Assembly (NCBI GenBank): GCA_038049695.1
Contig: CP142456.1
Location: 75,725,422 to 75,789,421, forward strand
Origin: Cinnamomum chago
Taxonomy: Eukaryota > Streptophyta > Magnoliopsida > Laurales > Lauraceae
Reading direction: 5' to 3'
Length of the DNA: 64,000 bases
Shown here: piece by piece, positions 11,347 to 22,073 of the stretch
How positions within the stretch are numbered: position 1 is the stretch's first letter
Layout of the letters: each line of letters opens with the position of its first letter
Notes under the pieces: generated by a model
Seen by the model: the letters and a program-made list of their open reading frames with translations, nothing else
What the model was told of the DNA's origin: nothing
Databases searched by the model: none
Made by a program: the position numbers and the translations under genes

Positions 11347-14300
11347 GTGTAGCCGGCATATATACTTCAGGAAGAATGAAGCTTATTTACAGAGAACTAT
11401 TTAATCTCTTTTTCATTTTTCATTTTTCTTTCAGTAGTGCTAGAAATGTGTTATTAATTCCATTATTATCTTCTAATTTGATTCTCATTTTTTTCCTACT
11501 TTATCTAATCCAAGCTCTTTGAGATGTTATCCAGAGCTTGCAGATTTTTGTCCATTGTCTTTTACTAAAATATGAATTTTGGCATTTTTGATATATGGTC
11601 TACTGTAGTTCATTTACATTTTCACTTTAGCATCATTACCATCATAAAGCTGAAGCCCATTGATCTTGGGTTGGATTTTTAAGGACTTGGAGTGCTTGTT
11701 TTTTTTTGGTGTGCGCCCGCGCGTTACAGTTCTCTGCAGCATTTGATGAATGTGTTTCTGCTGCATGTAGGATAACAAAATGATTCTGTACCTATTTGAT
11801 CCGAGTCTGCTTTCTGCAAAATTTGTGGAAATTGCTTTCACCTTATAAAATAAAGTAACTGTGGAAAATGTTAACATGGAACGATGAAAATCATTCCCTC
11901 AAAACAAGTTGCGTTTACTGAATGAACAGTCTCTTCATCCATGTTCCACAAGGCAAAAAAAACTGATGAAACGTGTGCCAATCAACATAACACGTTGTAC
12001 AAATCTTGTGCTTAATGAGGATGGAGTATATCCCAAGTTCACATATGCTGGAATATCATAATGAAACAATCATTAGCCATGATTTGCTTTCATTTGTCTA
12101 TGAGAAAAGGAATCTAGAGAATTGATTTTCCCTTATATAGTACACCCAAAGTTTATAAGGCATATCCATACATTTTGTTTATTGGAACATTGTACCAATA
12201 CTCCAACAGGGTTCATCATCTGGGTAACTTTATAAAATGAAATTAAGATGATGTTATTATCATTGTTGTCATTGTGGTCATGATTGTCATCGTCATTTTA
12301 GTTGTCCTTCTTTGAGAATTCTGCTGGGCTCAAAAGTAGCCAGTTCTGTTTGTGTGAACAAGAAGCATGCAAGAGATTGAATGGTAAACACGAGAAAAAG
12401 AATATGCATGCAAATACTCTTAAGAAGGATTTATAGTATCCCATAGCAAGGCATCCTCTAAAAAAGATAGAATATTGGACATTTTCTACAACAAAGCCAT
12501 GTTCATGTCAACAGCCATGAAGGATTCATCAATATTAGAAGGTATTTTCATATATTTCTGATAAACTTCTTTCATCTTATCAAAGATAAAAAAGATTTTA
12601 GAGAACTGTTATTTCCAATAAAGTGTACCCAAATTTTAGAAGCCATCCTTGTAAACCCAAGTCATTGTAATGGCAGATCCATTGAATTGCTTACTCTCTG
12701 CTTTCCGCTTACTTCCTGTTCTACCTATTTCATGCAGTAGTCTTTTCCCATGTGATCCCCATCTTACATTCCTTCTTAGTAGGATTATCTTTTCTAATTG
12801 GGTTGTTAACGTTCGAATATCTTGGTAATAATTCAGCAATGGAAAAACTTGGGCAACAATTCAACAAAGATTCCTAGTCCAACTTTCTCCTATCCGGAGA
12901 AGGTAGATGCAGTCTTGCTTTCTAAACAAGATGGTTCTTCGGAACTTACATGTTTCATGCATTGTGCAAAGCCTGGTTGTAAACCCCTCCCCAATTGCTT
13001 TACATGGGGTAGTTGACTCAAGGGGAGGGCATGCTTCCTTTGGCATTTTCTTTTTTGCTACATTAGATACTCTTACTCACACGCTCACATCTCTAACCAA
13101 CTGAGCAATAACTACAGCTAAGAATGTTGCCTTTGGTATTTACTATTTAGAGAGTTTATGTCTTCACCAGCTTGAGCATACAGACTTGAAGTTTGGTGCT
13201 CATTAGAGAGAAAGAGAGAGAGAGAGTTCTATTCTAGTTTCTTAATAAAGTTCTTGCTTTTGTTTATTCCTAATGATTAATTGTCTTGCTTGCTTTCTTT
13301 TTCTTGAGCCTTTCTCCTAATAGAGTGGTATTCTACTCTTTTAAGTCTTTTCTCGTTTCCTTTTCCAGTATGGATATTCATTTCCCTCTAAAAGTAACTC
13401 TTTCCCAAAGCCTCTTTACGACTTTTCAATCAGTAGAGAAGGGACTGCTCTCACATATGATGATAAAGTGTAATATCTAGATCCTAAAAGCATTGAGCCC
13501 CTCAAGATCTTTCTCCTACATGTCTCTACCTCTATCCCCTAGGACCCAAGCAATACTCTTTTGCATTTATTTGAAAGAAATTCTACACATGAATTCATTA
13601 GTATAGAACTCAATTTCAATGGAATCCAATGAGAAATAAATATTTCCTATCTATACCTCTCAAAAAGGGACAATTTGAGGAGAAGAGCCACAGTTATTAT
13701 TATTATTTTACAAGACTTGGTCTGCTTTTATTTGATATTGCACTGTACAATTCCTCTGTTGTGGAATCACTTTCACTTGAGTGGGTAATGAGAAGAATCC
13801 TAGAATGGATTGTTAACCATCCTAGATCTCAGGGTAAACGTAATTTATTGATAAAACCTCTTCAATGGAAGCCAATACCTTAATACTAATAATTCCTAAC
13901 AAGTTCAACAAAAAAAAAACTAGTCTATATCTTAAACACCTTAGATGCTTGGACTGAATTACAGGTAAAAGCTCATCCATAAAAGGCCTTTTGTCCTTAT
14001 AACCCATCGATGAATGAAACCGAGACTGTTGATTAAAGCTTTGGCCATTTGCTCATGTTAGAATTGTTTGCTGTAGATATACCATGATCTGACATCACTC
14101 AGATGAAAATTTCATCACCTTCACAAATTTTAGGCCTTTTTTTTGTGGGAAAGGGTGGGTGAGAAGTTAATGGTGGGGTTGATATAGTCATGGAGACCTT
14201 AAATAATTGAGTGGTCAATTTTAGATCTCCTCCACCCTCCACATGGGAAAAATGAAATCAAACCTATGTACATCTCCACCCTTGACTCCAAAGCCTTCGG

Positions 14301-14935
14301 CCCTTCCCTTTCTGCGGAAAGCAGGAAAGAGATTTTCAAGCAAGTCTTTAAGTTAAGGGTTTAGATTTAGTAAATAACATCGACTGTATATACGGTTTCA
14401 TATGAATACATGTAACTTCAATGCATGTGAATGAAAAATGCTATGGTTCTATTCCAAGGATTTCATCACTGCAGTAACATCAAAAGGTCATGAGTGAAAA
14501 AAAAAAAAGTATAACAGTTTCTCATTTTATTAAAGAAGTGACTATTAAAGAAACACATTTCAAAGAATGAAATACTCATGACTTGCAATCCTTGAAGGGT
14601 TGGTCCAAAGCGTCGGGGAGTTTTGTGCTTCCTACACTCTAATCTAACTGCTCTGGTTTGTATAAATAACTTGGCATGACAGAACTCAAGATATATGAAT
14701 AATCACTCTTCAGAGTATTATAATAACAAATTTTCATACAGTCAGTTACATCCTCAAGGTTGAATGAAATGACACTTCTAGAGCAATTACAATTTTGATA
14801 AGGAAATGCATATTGTTGCCCAAAGCAGAACATGATGGGGCTGTGGACGCAATAGCATCAGTGCTCTGTCCAACTTGATCCAAATCAAGGGAAAATTTTG
14901 TTTCAATGAAATGTGAATCCGGGACCCAAGTTACT
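11347..14935. other. Intergenic region between convergent genes
   Basis: AT-rich DNA between the J-domain gene (+) and the membrane-protein gene (-). I see no coding exon. It holds a GA-rich tract near 13205-13227 and poly-T or poly-A runs. A minus-strand AATAAA at 14526-14531 could serve as the polyadenylation signal of the membrane-protein gene. Confidence 0.5.
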
Positions 14936-17900
14936 CTAATTCTCCCTATCATGCTCGACTCCAGTATAATTTAAATTCAGCAGGTATACAACCAACCCAA
15001 CTACAGGGATGAACCTCAGATTACTGACTATTTGTACCTTTTCTTCTTTCACATTCTGCAGGTTGTCACCAATCAGCCAAGGTTGAAAGATAGCATAAAG
15101 GCAGACATCCCAAAGGAAGGCGTAAGCTAGCCTCTCTGATCCGACATACTTTGCAAAGAATTCCAAACGATCTGGCACTGATCCGAAACCACCATCACCA
15201 CGGCCAAAAAATGCCCACAAGGCTGAGATAAGACAAATGACCCCACCAATCAATCCTACAACTGGTGCACCACTTGTCATCACAGTACCTAATTTAGACA
15301 GTTTATTGCGAGAATTGTCTACATCATTGTCATTAAGCCGGATTGCCATGTAGGGTATCAAGAATGCTGTAGGCATCATAGAGAAACAAAGGTAAGTCAA
15401 TGCAGCAGTCAGATATTGGAAATTTAAGGAAAAGCACTATAGAAAAAGGGCGAAAGAATTAAAGTAAACGATAAAGCATGCTGTTTGTGAGAAACATCTG
15501 AAGGTCCCTTAGATATTGAAAGTTCAAGGGAAAGAAATGTGAAAAAGAAAGGGACAAAGAAATTAGAGTTAATAATAAAGCATACTGTTTGTGAGGAACA
15601 TCTGAAAGCCCCATAGTACATCTAGTGACCCTTTGTATCTGTCTCGTCTATAATCCGTGAATAACAAAGGAGCAAACATGAATGTCCAACCAATGACAAA
15701 ATTGAATAATCCTTCAGATACCTGAGGAAAGAATATGGTTTTCCATTAGTGCTACTAACTATGAAAGAACTTATGGATTAAATACTGCTGTCACATGTCA
15801 CAGGGAACAAGACCAGCACTGAAGCAACTATTTAAAGCTTCTAGATACTTTACCGGGTGAAGCACTGGGGAGTCAATTAAACGTATTCCGACTACTCTGC
15901 CAAGAAATACAGACCATTATTATGAAAACTGAAATGTGTCACCCACCATCAAAATATATGGGAGTAAAACTGGTAGGAAATATCAATATGCTTGGGTTGA
16001 TATTCTTTTTTTTTTTTCCTTATTCTAGTTTTTCCTTCCTAAAGAGTGTATTTGTAATGAAAAAAGTAGAGAAGAAATGAAAATTGTTTTTTTCTTATTC
16101 TATTTTTTCCTTCTTAGAGAGTGTAATCGTAATGAAAAATAGAGAAGAAATGACAAATACTAGAACTTTGATAACCGACGATACTCAACATACCAGAGTT
16201 TAGAAAGGGCAAGATAAAGAAGAAGTTCAGGGAAAGGTCCACTAAATCATTGACTGTATCCATCTTGATTGCCCATACAGGATCACCCTATATCACAAAC
16301 CAACAATATGAAGTAGGTAAGAGATTTTATATTGCACAATTGCTATTTGCTCATTAAGAGAAGCTATGTTCATTAAACTTAAGCAGTCATACACAAATAG
16401 AACTCTCAGCAGGTTCGTATTCAGCTTGGTTACAAAAGATAATAAAGATCTTCCCTGCGTTTCCTTTCTTAACAACATACATGCAAGTTGAATCCATATT
16501 TTTGAAAATACATTTTATGGAAACATCTAGATCATAGAGAACAATTCTGTGATGAATTAATATTGCAAAACCATTGAGCTTCTCACTGTAATAACCAATG
16601 GGCCTGCCTTCCTGAGTAAGAACCACACCAATCCCCACATGACATGCATCTCAATCAACATAGAAGACCTTATCAAAGTCCGGAAGAGCTAAAACAAGTC
16701 CTTCGGTTAGCCTTTTCTTAATGTTTTCAAAACTTTGTAGTGTTGAAATTTCTAATGAACCAGTGATAGAATGTCCCCAGCATGATGCGGAGGGCAGTGG
16801 AGCTCATGAAGATCGCATAGTGGGATAGGCCTTGGCATTTGTGGAGGCGTTTGATTGTCCACATGGGTTCTGAACCCACATGTAGTAGTTCACATTGAAG
16901 AATGGAGCCAAATAGTCCCCTAAATTACAAAACTAGGGACAGTTTGATAAGGAATGAAAACACGGCAAGACTTGTCTGCAAATAACAGGAAACTCTGCAG
17001 AAAAGAAAAGGAAAAAGTATAACAAATTGCAATAGAATTCACAGTACAGTTTGATTAATCTCCTTGAATGATTTGCAATACTATTTCGATTTTCAAAACA
17101 ATAATTTGGACAGAGTATAATGAGTATTATATATGAATCAACTGCGGGTTTAATCAAATCTATCAATATTCAAGGATCCGATGTCCTCTAACTAGTAAGA
17201 ACATTTTCCAGCAAGAAAATTGAAAGGATGCTTTGCAGAGGTTTATGCAGTTCAATTCCCATTCAGCCAGATTAAAAGAATTTATTCAAGTCATTCAAGG
17301 GAAAATCAAGATTCATCTTCTACTGCATTCACTCGATCTAATATCTATTTGGTCTTGGTCTCCTGGCCCAAGTTGTGGCTCTCTATTCTTGTGCTTGAGC
17401 ACTGTGCTTGGGCTTATTTTTTTCTTTATTTGATGCTTGTGCCTTGTAAATGAGCTCATTTCTTTTATTTATTTCTAGTGATGGGGCTTTGGGCTTTTCT
17501 CCTTGGGATGATCTCTCCTTTCTTGATTGTTTAATGAAATGCACGGGGAATGTGGCTAGTATAGCTGGAATCTTTACCAGCATTGAGCTTTCCAGTTATA
17601 AGTTTTAGTCTTTGTATTCTTGTACATTATGGGGTTTTCTGACCTGGTTGTTATTAATATACTTAATATCTTTAAAAAAATGTAAGTTCTAGTAAACATT
17701 TAACTTGCATATTAGTGTAGATTAATAAATTATGCCAAAGATTTGTTCAAGGTGATTTTTCTTCATATTGCTGTCTTTTGGAAGTAAATAGATATTACCA
17801 ATATGCTTCAAAATCTATTACATGCGACCTTTCAATTATAAGAAGAATGAATAAAGAGGGACCTTGTGTCAAGCCATACATATAAGCAGCAGAAGTCCTA

Positions 17901-18233
17901 AAATAAGATGAGAAAGAAATTCAAGGAAGATGGATTAGTAGTCAGTACAGGAGCATATGGTAGAAGGAATAACCAAAGTATGTAGGCTCCCTCAGAGGCC
18001 CAAAGGGCAACTTGCAGTATCTGTTTCTTCTGTCCTTCTGGAAGTTGCTCTGTGTTCTTTTGAGCCCTACACAAAACTCCTTCCCTTCTTAGTTGCAGAC
18101 CCACATAACCGCATTTTTTGCTGCTGATGATTTTGTTATTGAAGTATTTCCCTCTGAATTGAACACATGACATGGAAGTTGCAAAAAAGGGCTTGACCAC
18201 ACAAGAAGAGCAGGACAGTGATGTGGGCACCAT
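14936..18233 (-). CDS. Probable plastid multi-pass membrane protein, function unknown
   Basis: Five exons on the minus strand join in phase: 18233-17949, 16287-16194, 15894-15854, 15721-15586 and 15366-14936. They encode 328 residues. The N-terminal ~55 residues are rich in Ser, Cys and Lys and poor in acidic residues, like a chloroplast transit peptide. About six hydrophobic segments follow, roughly at residues 74-95, 106-128, 143-163, 218-239, 264-284 and 303-317. Conserved-looking loops include 'YAPGDPVWAIK', 'IRLIDSPVLHPVSEGLFNF' and 'NTFLIPYMAIRLN'. I recognise it as a conserved plant protein of unknown function. The start at 18233 is chosen because a pyrimidine tract plus 'gttttag' at about 18245 looks like a 3' splice site, implying an intron in the 5' untranslated region. 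Intron 1 (1.66 kb) holds a Ty3/gypsy relic. Plastid location is inference. Confidence 0.85.
16387..16745 (-). pseudogene. Ty3/gypsy RT-RNase H relic in intron 1
   Basis: Minus-strand reading gives 'SFENIKKRLTEGLVLALPDF', then an in-frame stop, then 'GIGVVLTQEGRPIGYYSEKL'. This is the junction between reverse transcriptase and RNase H of Ty3/gypsy polyproteins. Beyond that the similarity decays. No long terminal repeats were found next to it. It is a dead fragment inside intron 1 of the membrane-protein gene, in the same orientation as the gene. Confidence 0.75.
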
Positions 18234-18822
18234 CTCTTGTTCCACCCTAAAACACACAAAAAAGAAGGAAAAAAAAAAAAGTGAAAGGCCAGATGGAGTT
18301 CGTTATATCTAAGAATTTGCATCTTCACCCAAATATATGAGGAATTTCAACTTGAATTGAAATGATTTTCCCATAAGTACTTCTACATGCACATACAGGT
18401 TTTGGATATAAGCAGAAAGAAGCTAAATTACAAATAAATATAAGAGATACAAATGAGGAAAAATATCGATATCAACTCGGGCCATACCCCCAAAAGCAAG
18501 ATCCTGAAACACTGAATTCTTTCCTACCATTCAAACAGATCATGAGGCAGACTAGGCGAAGAAACAAGAAAGTCAGTCCTTGGAGAGGATGTACACATTG
18601 CACATGATAGCCTCCTACCAAAGAAAATGATAATCTATCTAAATATGCTTAGAATGAGTGCAAAAGTAATTAAGTTCAGCCAAAGTGTGGAGCACTGGCA
18701 TGAGGACCATCATGTAAAGCTTTTCCTGATCGCCGTTTTAGGAACAACGTAGCATTTACATTCATTAGGTGCAACTTCTGGTCATCATCAACTAGCATTG
18801 CCACTAGGATTACTATGGATAG
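18234..18822. other. 5' flank of the membrane-protein gene
   Basis: This probably contains the 5' untranslated exon and promoter of the minus-strand gene, given the strong 3' splice-site signature near 18245. The donor, transcription start and TATA element could not be placed with confidence. Confidence 0.35.
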
Positions 18823-19215
18823 TGTAGGATCTTACACCCTATTGAGCTACCACTTATCCCAAAACTAATTGGTGATAGGAAACGGCACAACAATAGTTTT
18901 ATGGTGAGGGCGAGGGCTCGATCACAATTGTGACCGCTCAGGAGCGAAGGTGGACGTTAATCTCAACAATCCCTCCCTCAACGGCACACTCGCCGTGACT
19001 CCTGCTGCGAACTCGCAAAACGCGTGTCCCGTGACTCGAACACCCGACTTACCAGGCTCTGATACCACTTGTAGGATCTTACACCCTATTGAGCTACCAC
19101 TTATCCCAAAACCAATTGGTGATAGGAAACGACACAACAATAGTTTTATGGTGAGGACGAGGGCTCGATCACAATTATGACTGCTAAGGAGCGAGGGTGG
19201 ACGTTGACCTCAACA
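18823..19215 (-). mobile_element. Complete TRIM (miniature LTR retrotransposon)
   Basis: Two direct terminal repeats of 146 bp (18823-18968 and 19070-19215) differ at about nine positions, mostly transitions. They begin TGTTGAG and end TCCTACA on the minus strand. The 5-bp target duplication GATAG is perfect (18818-18822 and 19216-19220). The 101-bp interior carries a primer-binding site, TGGTATCAGAGC on the minus strand (19056-19067), complementary to initiator methionine tRNA and two bases from the LTR. A purine tract GAGGGAGGGAT abuts the other LTR (18969-18980). There is no coding capacity, as expected for TRIMs, which depend on proteins from other elements. Confidence 0.93.
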
Positions 19216-19220
19216 GATAG

Positions 19221-21941
19221 GAATCTCACAACTGGAGAAAATATCTCCTCAAAATCTTTTCTTTCCATTTGTAAATCCCTTAACTGCTAACCGTGTTTTG
19301 TACATATCTAAGTCTTATTCGCCAGAAACCCACATCCTACTAATCCAGCTGGGAGTCTTATTTGTGGGTACAGATCTAAGTCTTTTGCTTACCGTGGGAT
19401 ACTAATTTCTCTATTGGCCACAGCGATACTCGATCTCACGTGGGACCTGTGACATGCGGGCCGCACGATTTCCAACACATCATAGTATAATGGGTAATCA
19501 TGGACATAGATTCCACCTATCACTGGTTGAGCAATAGCTGGTTGTTACTTCTCAACCAAGATAGGAGAATAACTTGAAGGTCAGGGATTCGTGTACACAA
19601 AAGGCCTGTTTGTCTGTATTAAGATGCATAGGAATTGAATATGTGAAATGAACTCTACCAAAGATTATTAAAGTGGTGGGGGGTGAAAGATACCAGGAAA
19701 GGGGTGAAGGTGGAGATGTAGATAGGACCTTCATGTCCCTATGCGTTCAATTACTAGAGTGTCCACACAAGCAAAGGTAATTTAATGCTCTTTTTTTTTT
19801 AAAAATTACCTTTAATCTTCATTTTTAACCACTTATGACATGAAATCTTATGTATTCAATTCCTATATATTCAAATGCAAACAAACAATCCCCAAGTGTA
19901 GTCAGAGAGAAAAAAACAATAAACAAAAAAAGGAGTAAGGAGTTTATTGTTAGGATGAAAAAGAAGACTATGAAATGGTACATTCACATAATGCAATGCA
20001 TAGCTGAGATTCTGAGAATGACTTTAACTTTTATAACCCAGTCTAGATTGATGAATTAAGACTCATATGATGATTTCTCTACCAAGAACATCATCTACTC
20101 ACACAGCCCTCTTTTATACAGAGAATAAAAGATAATAAAACTGCATAAGGAAATTTAAAGAGGTGAAAGCACCAGTGACAATCTATAAAAATGATTGATG
20201 GCTCACCAGTTGATTCTGTGTTAGCCCAGATGCTTAGAATTGAGGAAGTAATCGAACGAATGATAGTAATTGGCTTTTCCCTCTTTGGGTCTTGATCAAG
20301 TCAAGAGGTCGATAAAAGCTATTTGGACAACTGGGTGTTTGTGGGAAGAGATAAGGATGCCAACCTTCACTGCTAATTTAACCATAAAATCAAGGGAAGA
20401 TTGTATGGGCTGAAAAACCATAGCATTGGGTCGGTCCGACCACATCAGCAGGTCAAATCCGAAAACACCAGTTCATTAAAATGGTTGAAAATTTGACCTT
20501 CAACCGGGAGACATAACCCATGTCAACCCGACCATGTTGACCCGTCCCGCGCTAACGAAGTTGGAGTGGGTTCCAACTTTTAATTAACAGGTTGGGTTGA
20601 GGTCCATTTTAGTTGGATTGAGATAGGTTGGTAGGTCAAAAAGTAAGAATAGACTCAAAGTGATCCTAATATTTAATCGGGTTAAAAATGTCGATAAAAA
20701 CTCACTCCAAAAGAACAAGTAAATTAAAAAAGATAAAATAATGTAAATTATAAATGACTGAGTTGGGTCCACAAAGTCAGGTCACAAAATGAGTTAAAAA
20801 TAACCTTGAGTTCATCGTGTTCATATACTCTCCAACATTTGTAGAAAAATAGTTTCCAACATTATTTAAAATATTCTCTATAATCCACCAGATCTACCTA
20901 ATTAATCTCCATTTCATGATTAGCAAATCTCTCTCCAGAAGCCGTTTCCTGGGTCTGGGCTTGGGCCTGGATGTATATATTTTGGAACTAGATTGGGCCT
21001 GGGCCTTAGTCTCAGGTCCATCCATAGTCTTGATGCCTGTGTAGGTCCTTTCCTTTTTAGGTCTTATTGCAAATAGAGCAAGACCCAATTGTCATTCAAG
21101 AGATGTGACTTCAAAAAGAGCAAATTATGTACTCATTCAGCCCTATCCAATGGAAGTCCATGACTTAGTGCAACAATTATCACTTGCTGCAACCTTGAAG
21201 AATTACAGTAAAATCACATATTATCCACATTTTCTTAATATAATAAAAATTTTAAATAAATGAGAACCATATAACATGGATTAAACCATCAATTCAATCC
21301 TCCCTTCATGCATATAATCATTTAAATTTCAAGTCAATTGAACAAATTTTTATTGAGGTTGGGCACAAGTAAATTTTTTTTTTTTTTTTTGTGGCTAGAT
21401 AGTGTTTGTCCAACCCACAGTTGAATTTTAACTCAGATTGGGGTACTTTAATCCTTTTTAGTAGAAGAAAGATGGATAAAAAAATCATCATCCTATGCAT
21501 ATGAGTATCACTGCTCTTCTGCTAATGGTAATGAGCAAGGATTTGTTCGTGTGAACCGAATGTGTTTCACATTTGGAATCATGTTGGGAAGGTTCGGATT
21601 TTATTTATTTATTTATTTTTGCCATCGGAGGGTTTCCAACCCTTTGGGCTGGACTAATACCTCCGGGCCCAGAGGGAAGCCGGGTAAACTCCCCTTAGCC
21701 CCAGTGTGGTAGTGCAATTTCGAATCCACAACCTCCAAGTTTCCAACCCACAACCTTAAGAAATGACAAGCAAGGATTCAGTATTATTTGAAAGTAGAAA
21801 AGGGATCAAGATAGGACCTGTCTGGCAAGAATTCCAAAGAAAGAATCTCAGTTTTAACAATGCAGTTGTTTTTAACATGGAAGCAATGGTCAGATACCAA
21901 AACTCTAAATCATCAAAAGGTTTAAGAATCAGATGCCAAGC
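19221..21941. other. Intergenic, degenerate repeats
   Basis: No coding exon recognised. A stretch at about 20430-20800, with repeated 'gggttg' and 'gacccg' strings, resembles degenerate hAT-type non-autonomous elements. A GC-rich patch at 21620-21765 ('tttcgaatccacaacc') resembles a tRNA-like SINE on the minus strand but is too degraded to delimit. Confidence 0.4.
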
Positions 21942-21951
21942 TATATATATA
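21942..21951 (+). promoter_or_regulatory. Probable TATA box
   Basis: TATATATAT lies 122-132 bp upstream of the ATG at 22074. This is a plausible distance if the leader is about 100 nt. No other TATA-like string lies closer to the start codon. Confidence 0.5.
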
Positions 21952-22073
21952 CATGTTGAGAAGCATGCCTAGCTAACTCATGATCAAAATCCTCTGTCCT
22001 CCTTACAGAAACAGAACAAGACCCCTCTCAATATCACAATCTCTTCTATTGTAGAACTACTTCAATTCTGGTC

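Noticed and set aside
11701..11725. GC-rich 'gtgtgcgcccgcgcgttac' string as a regulatory element.
   Set aside because: Isolated, with no repeat, palindrome or gene context supporting a function.
17860..17897. Possible extra exon of the minus-strand membrane-protein gene ('ttttag' acceptor, 'gtccct' donor).
   Set aside because: Joining exon 18233-17949 directly to 16287-16194 gives the continuous 'YAPGDPVWAIK' reading in phase; the candidate has a weak donor and would insert an unrelated sequence.
19056..19067. Could the tRNA-like string indicate a tRNA gene?
   Set aside because: It is the 12-base primer-binding site at the exact position expected beside an LTR; no cloverleaf can be formed.
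18950..19180. Overlapping open frames on both strands.
   Set aside because: They lie entirely within the TRIM and arise from its repeat structure.
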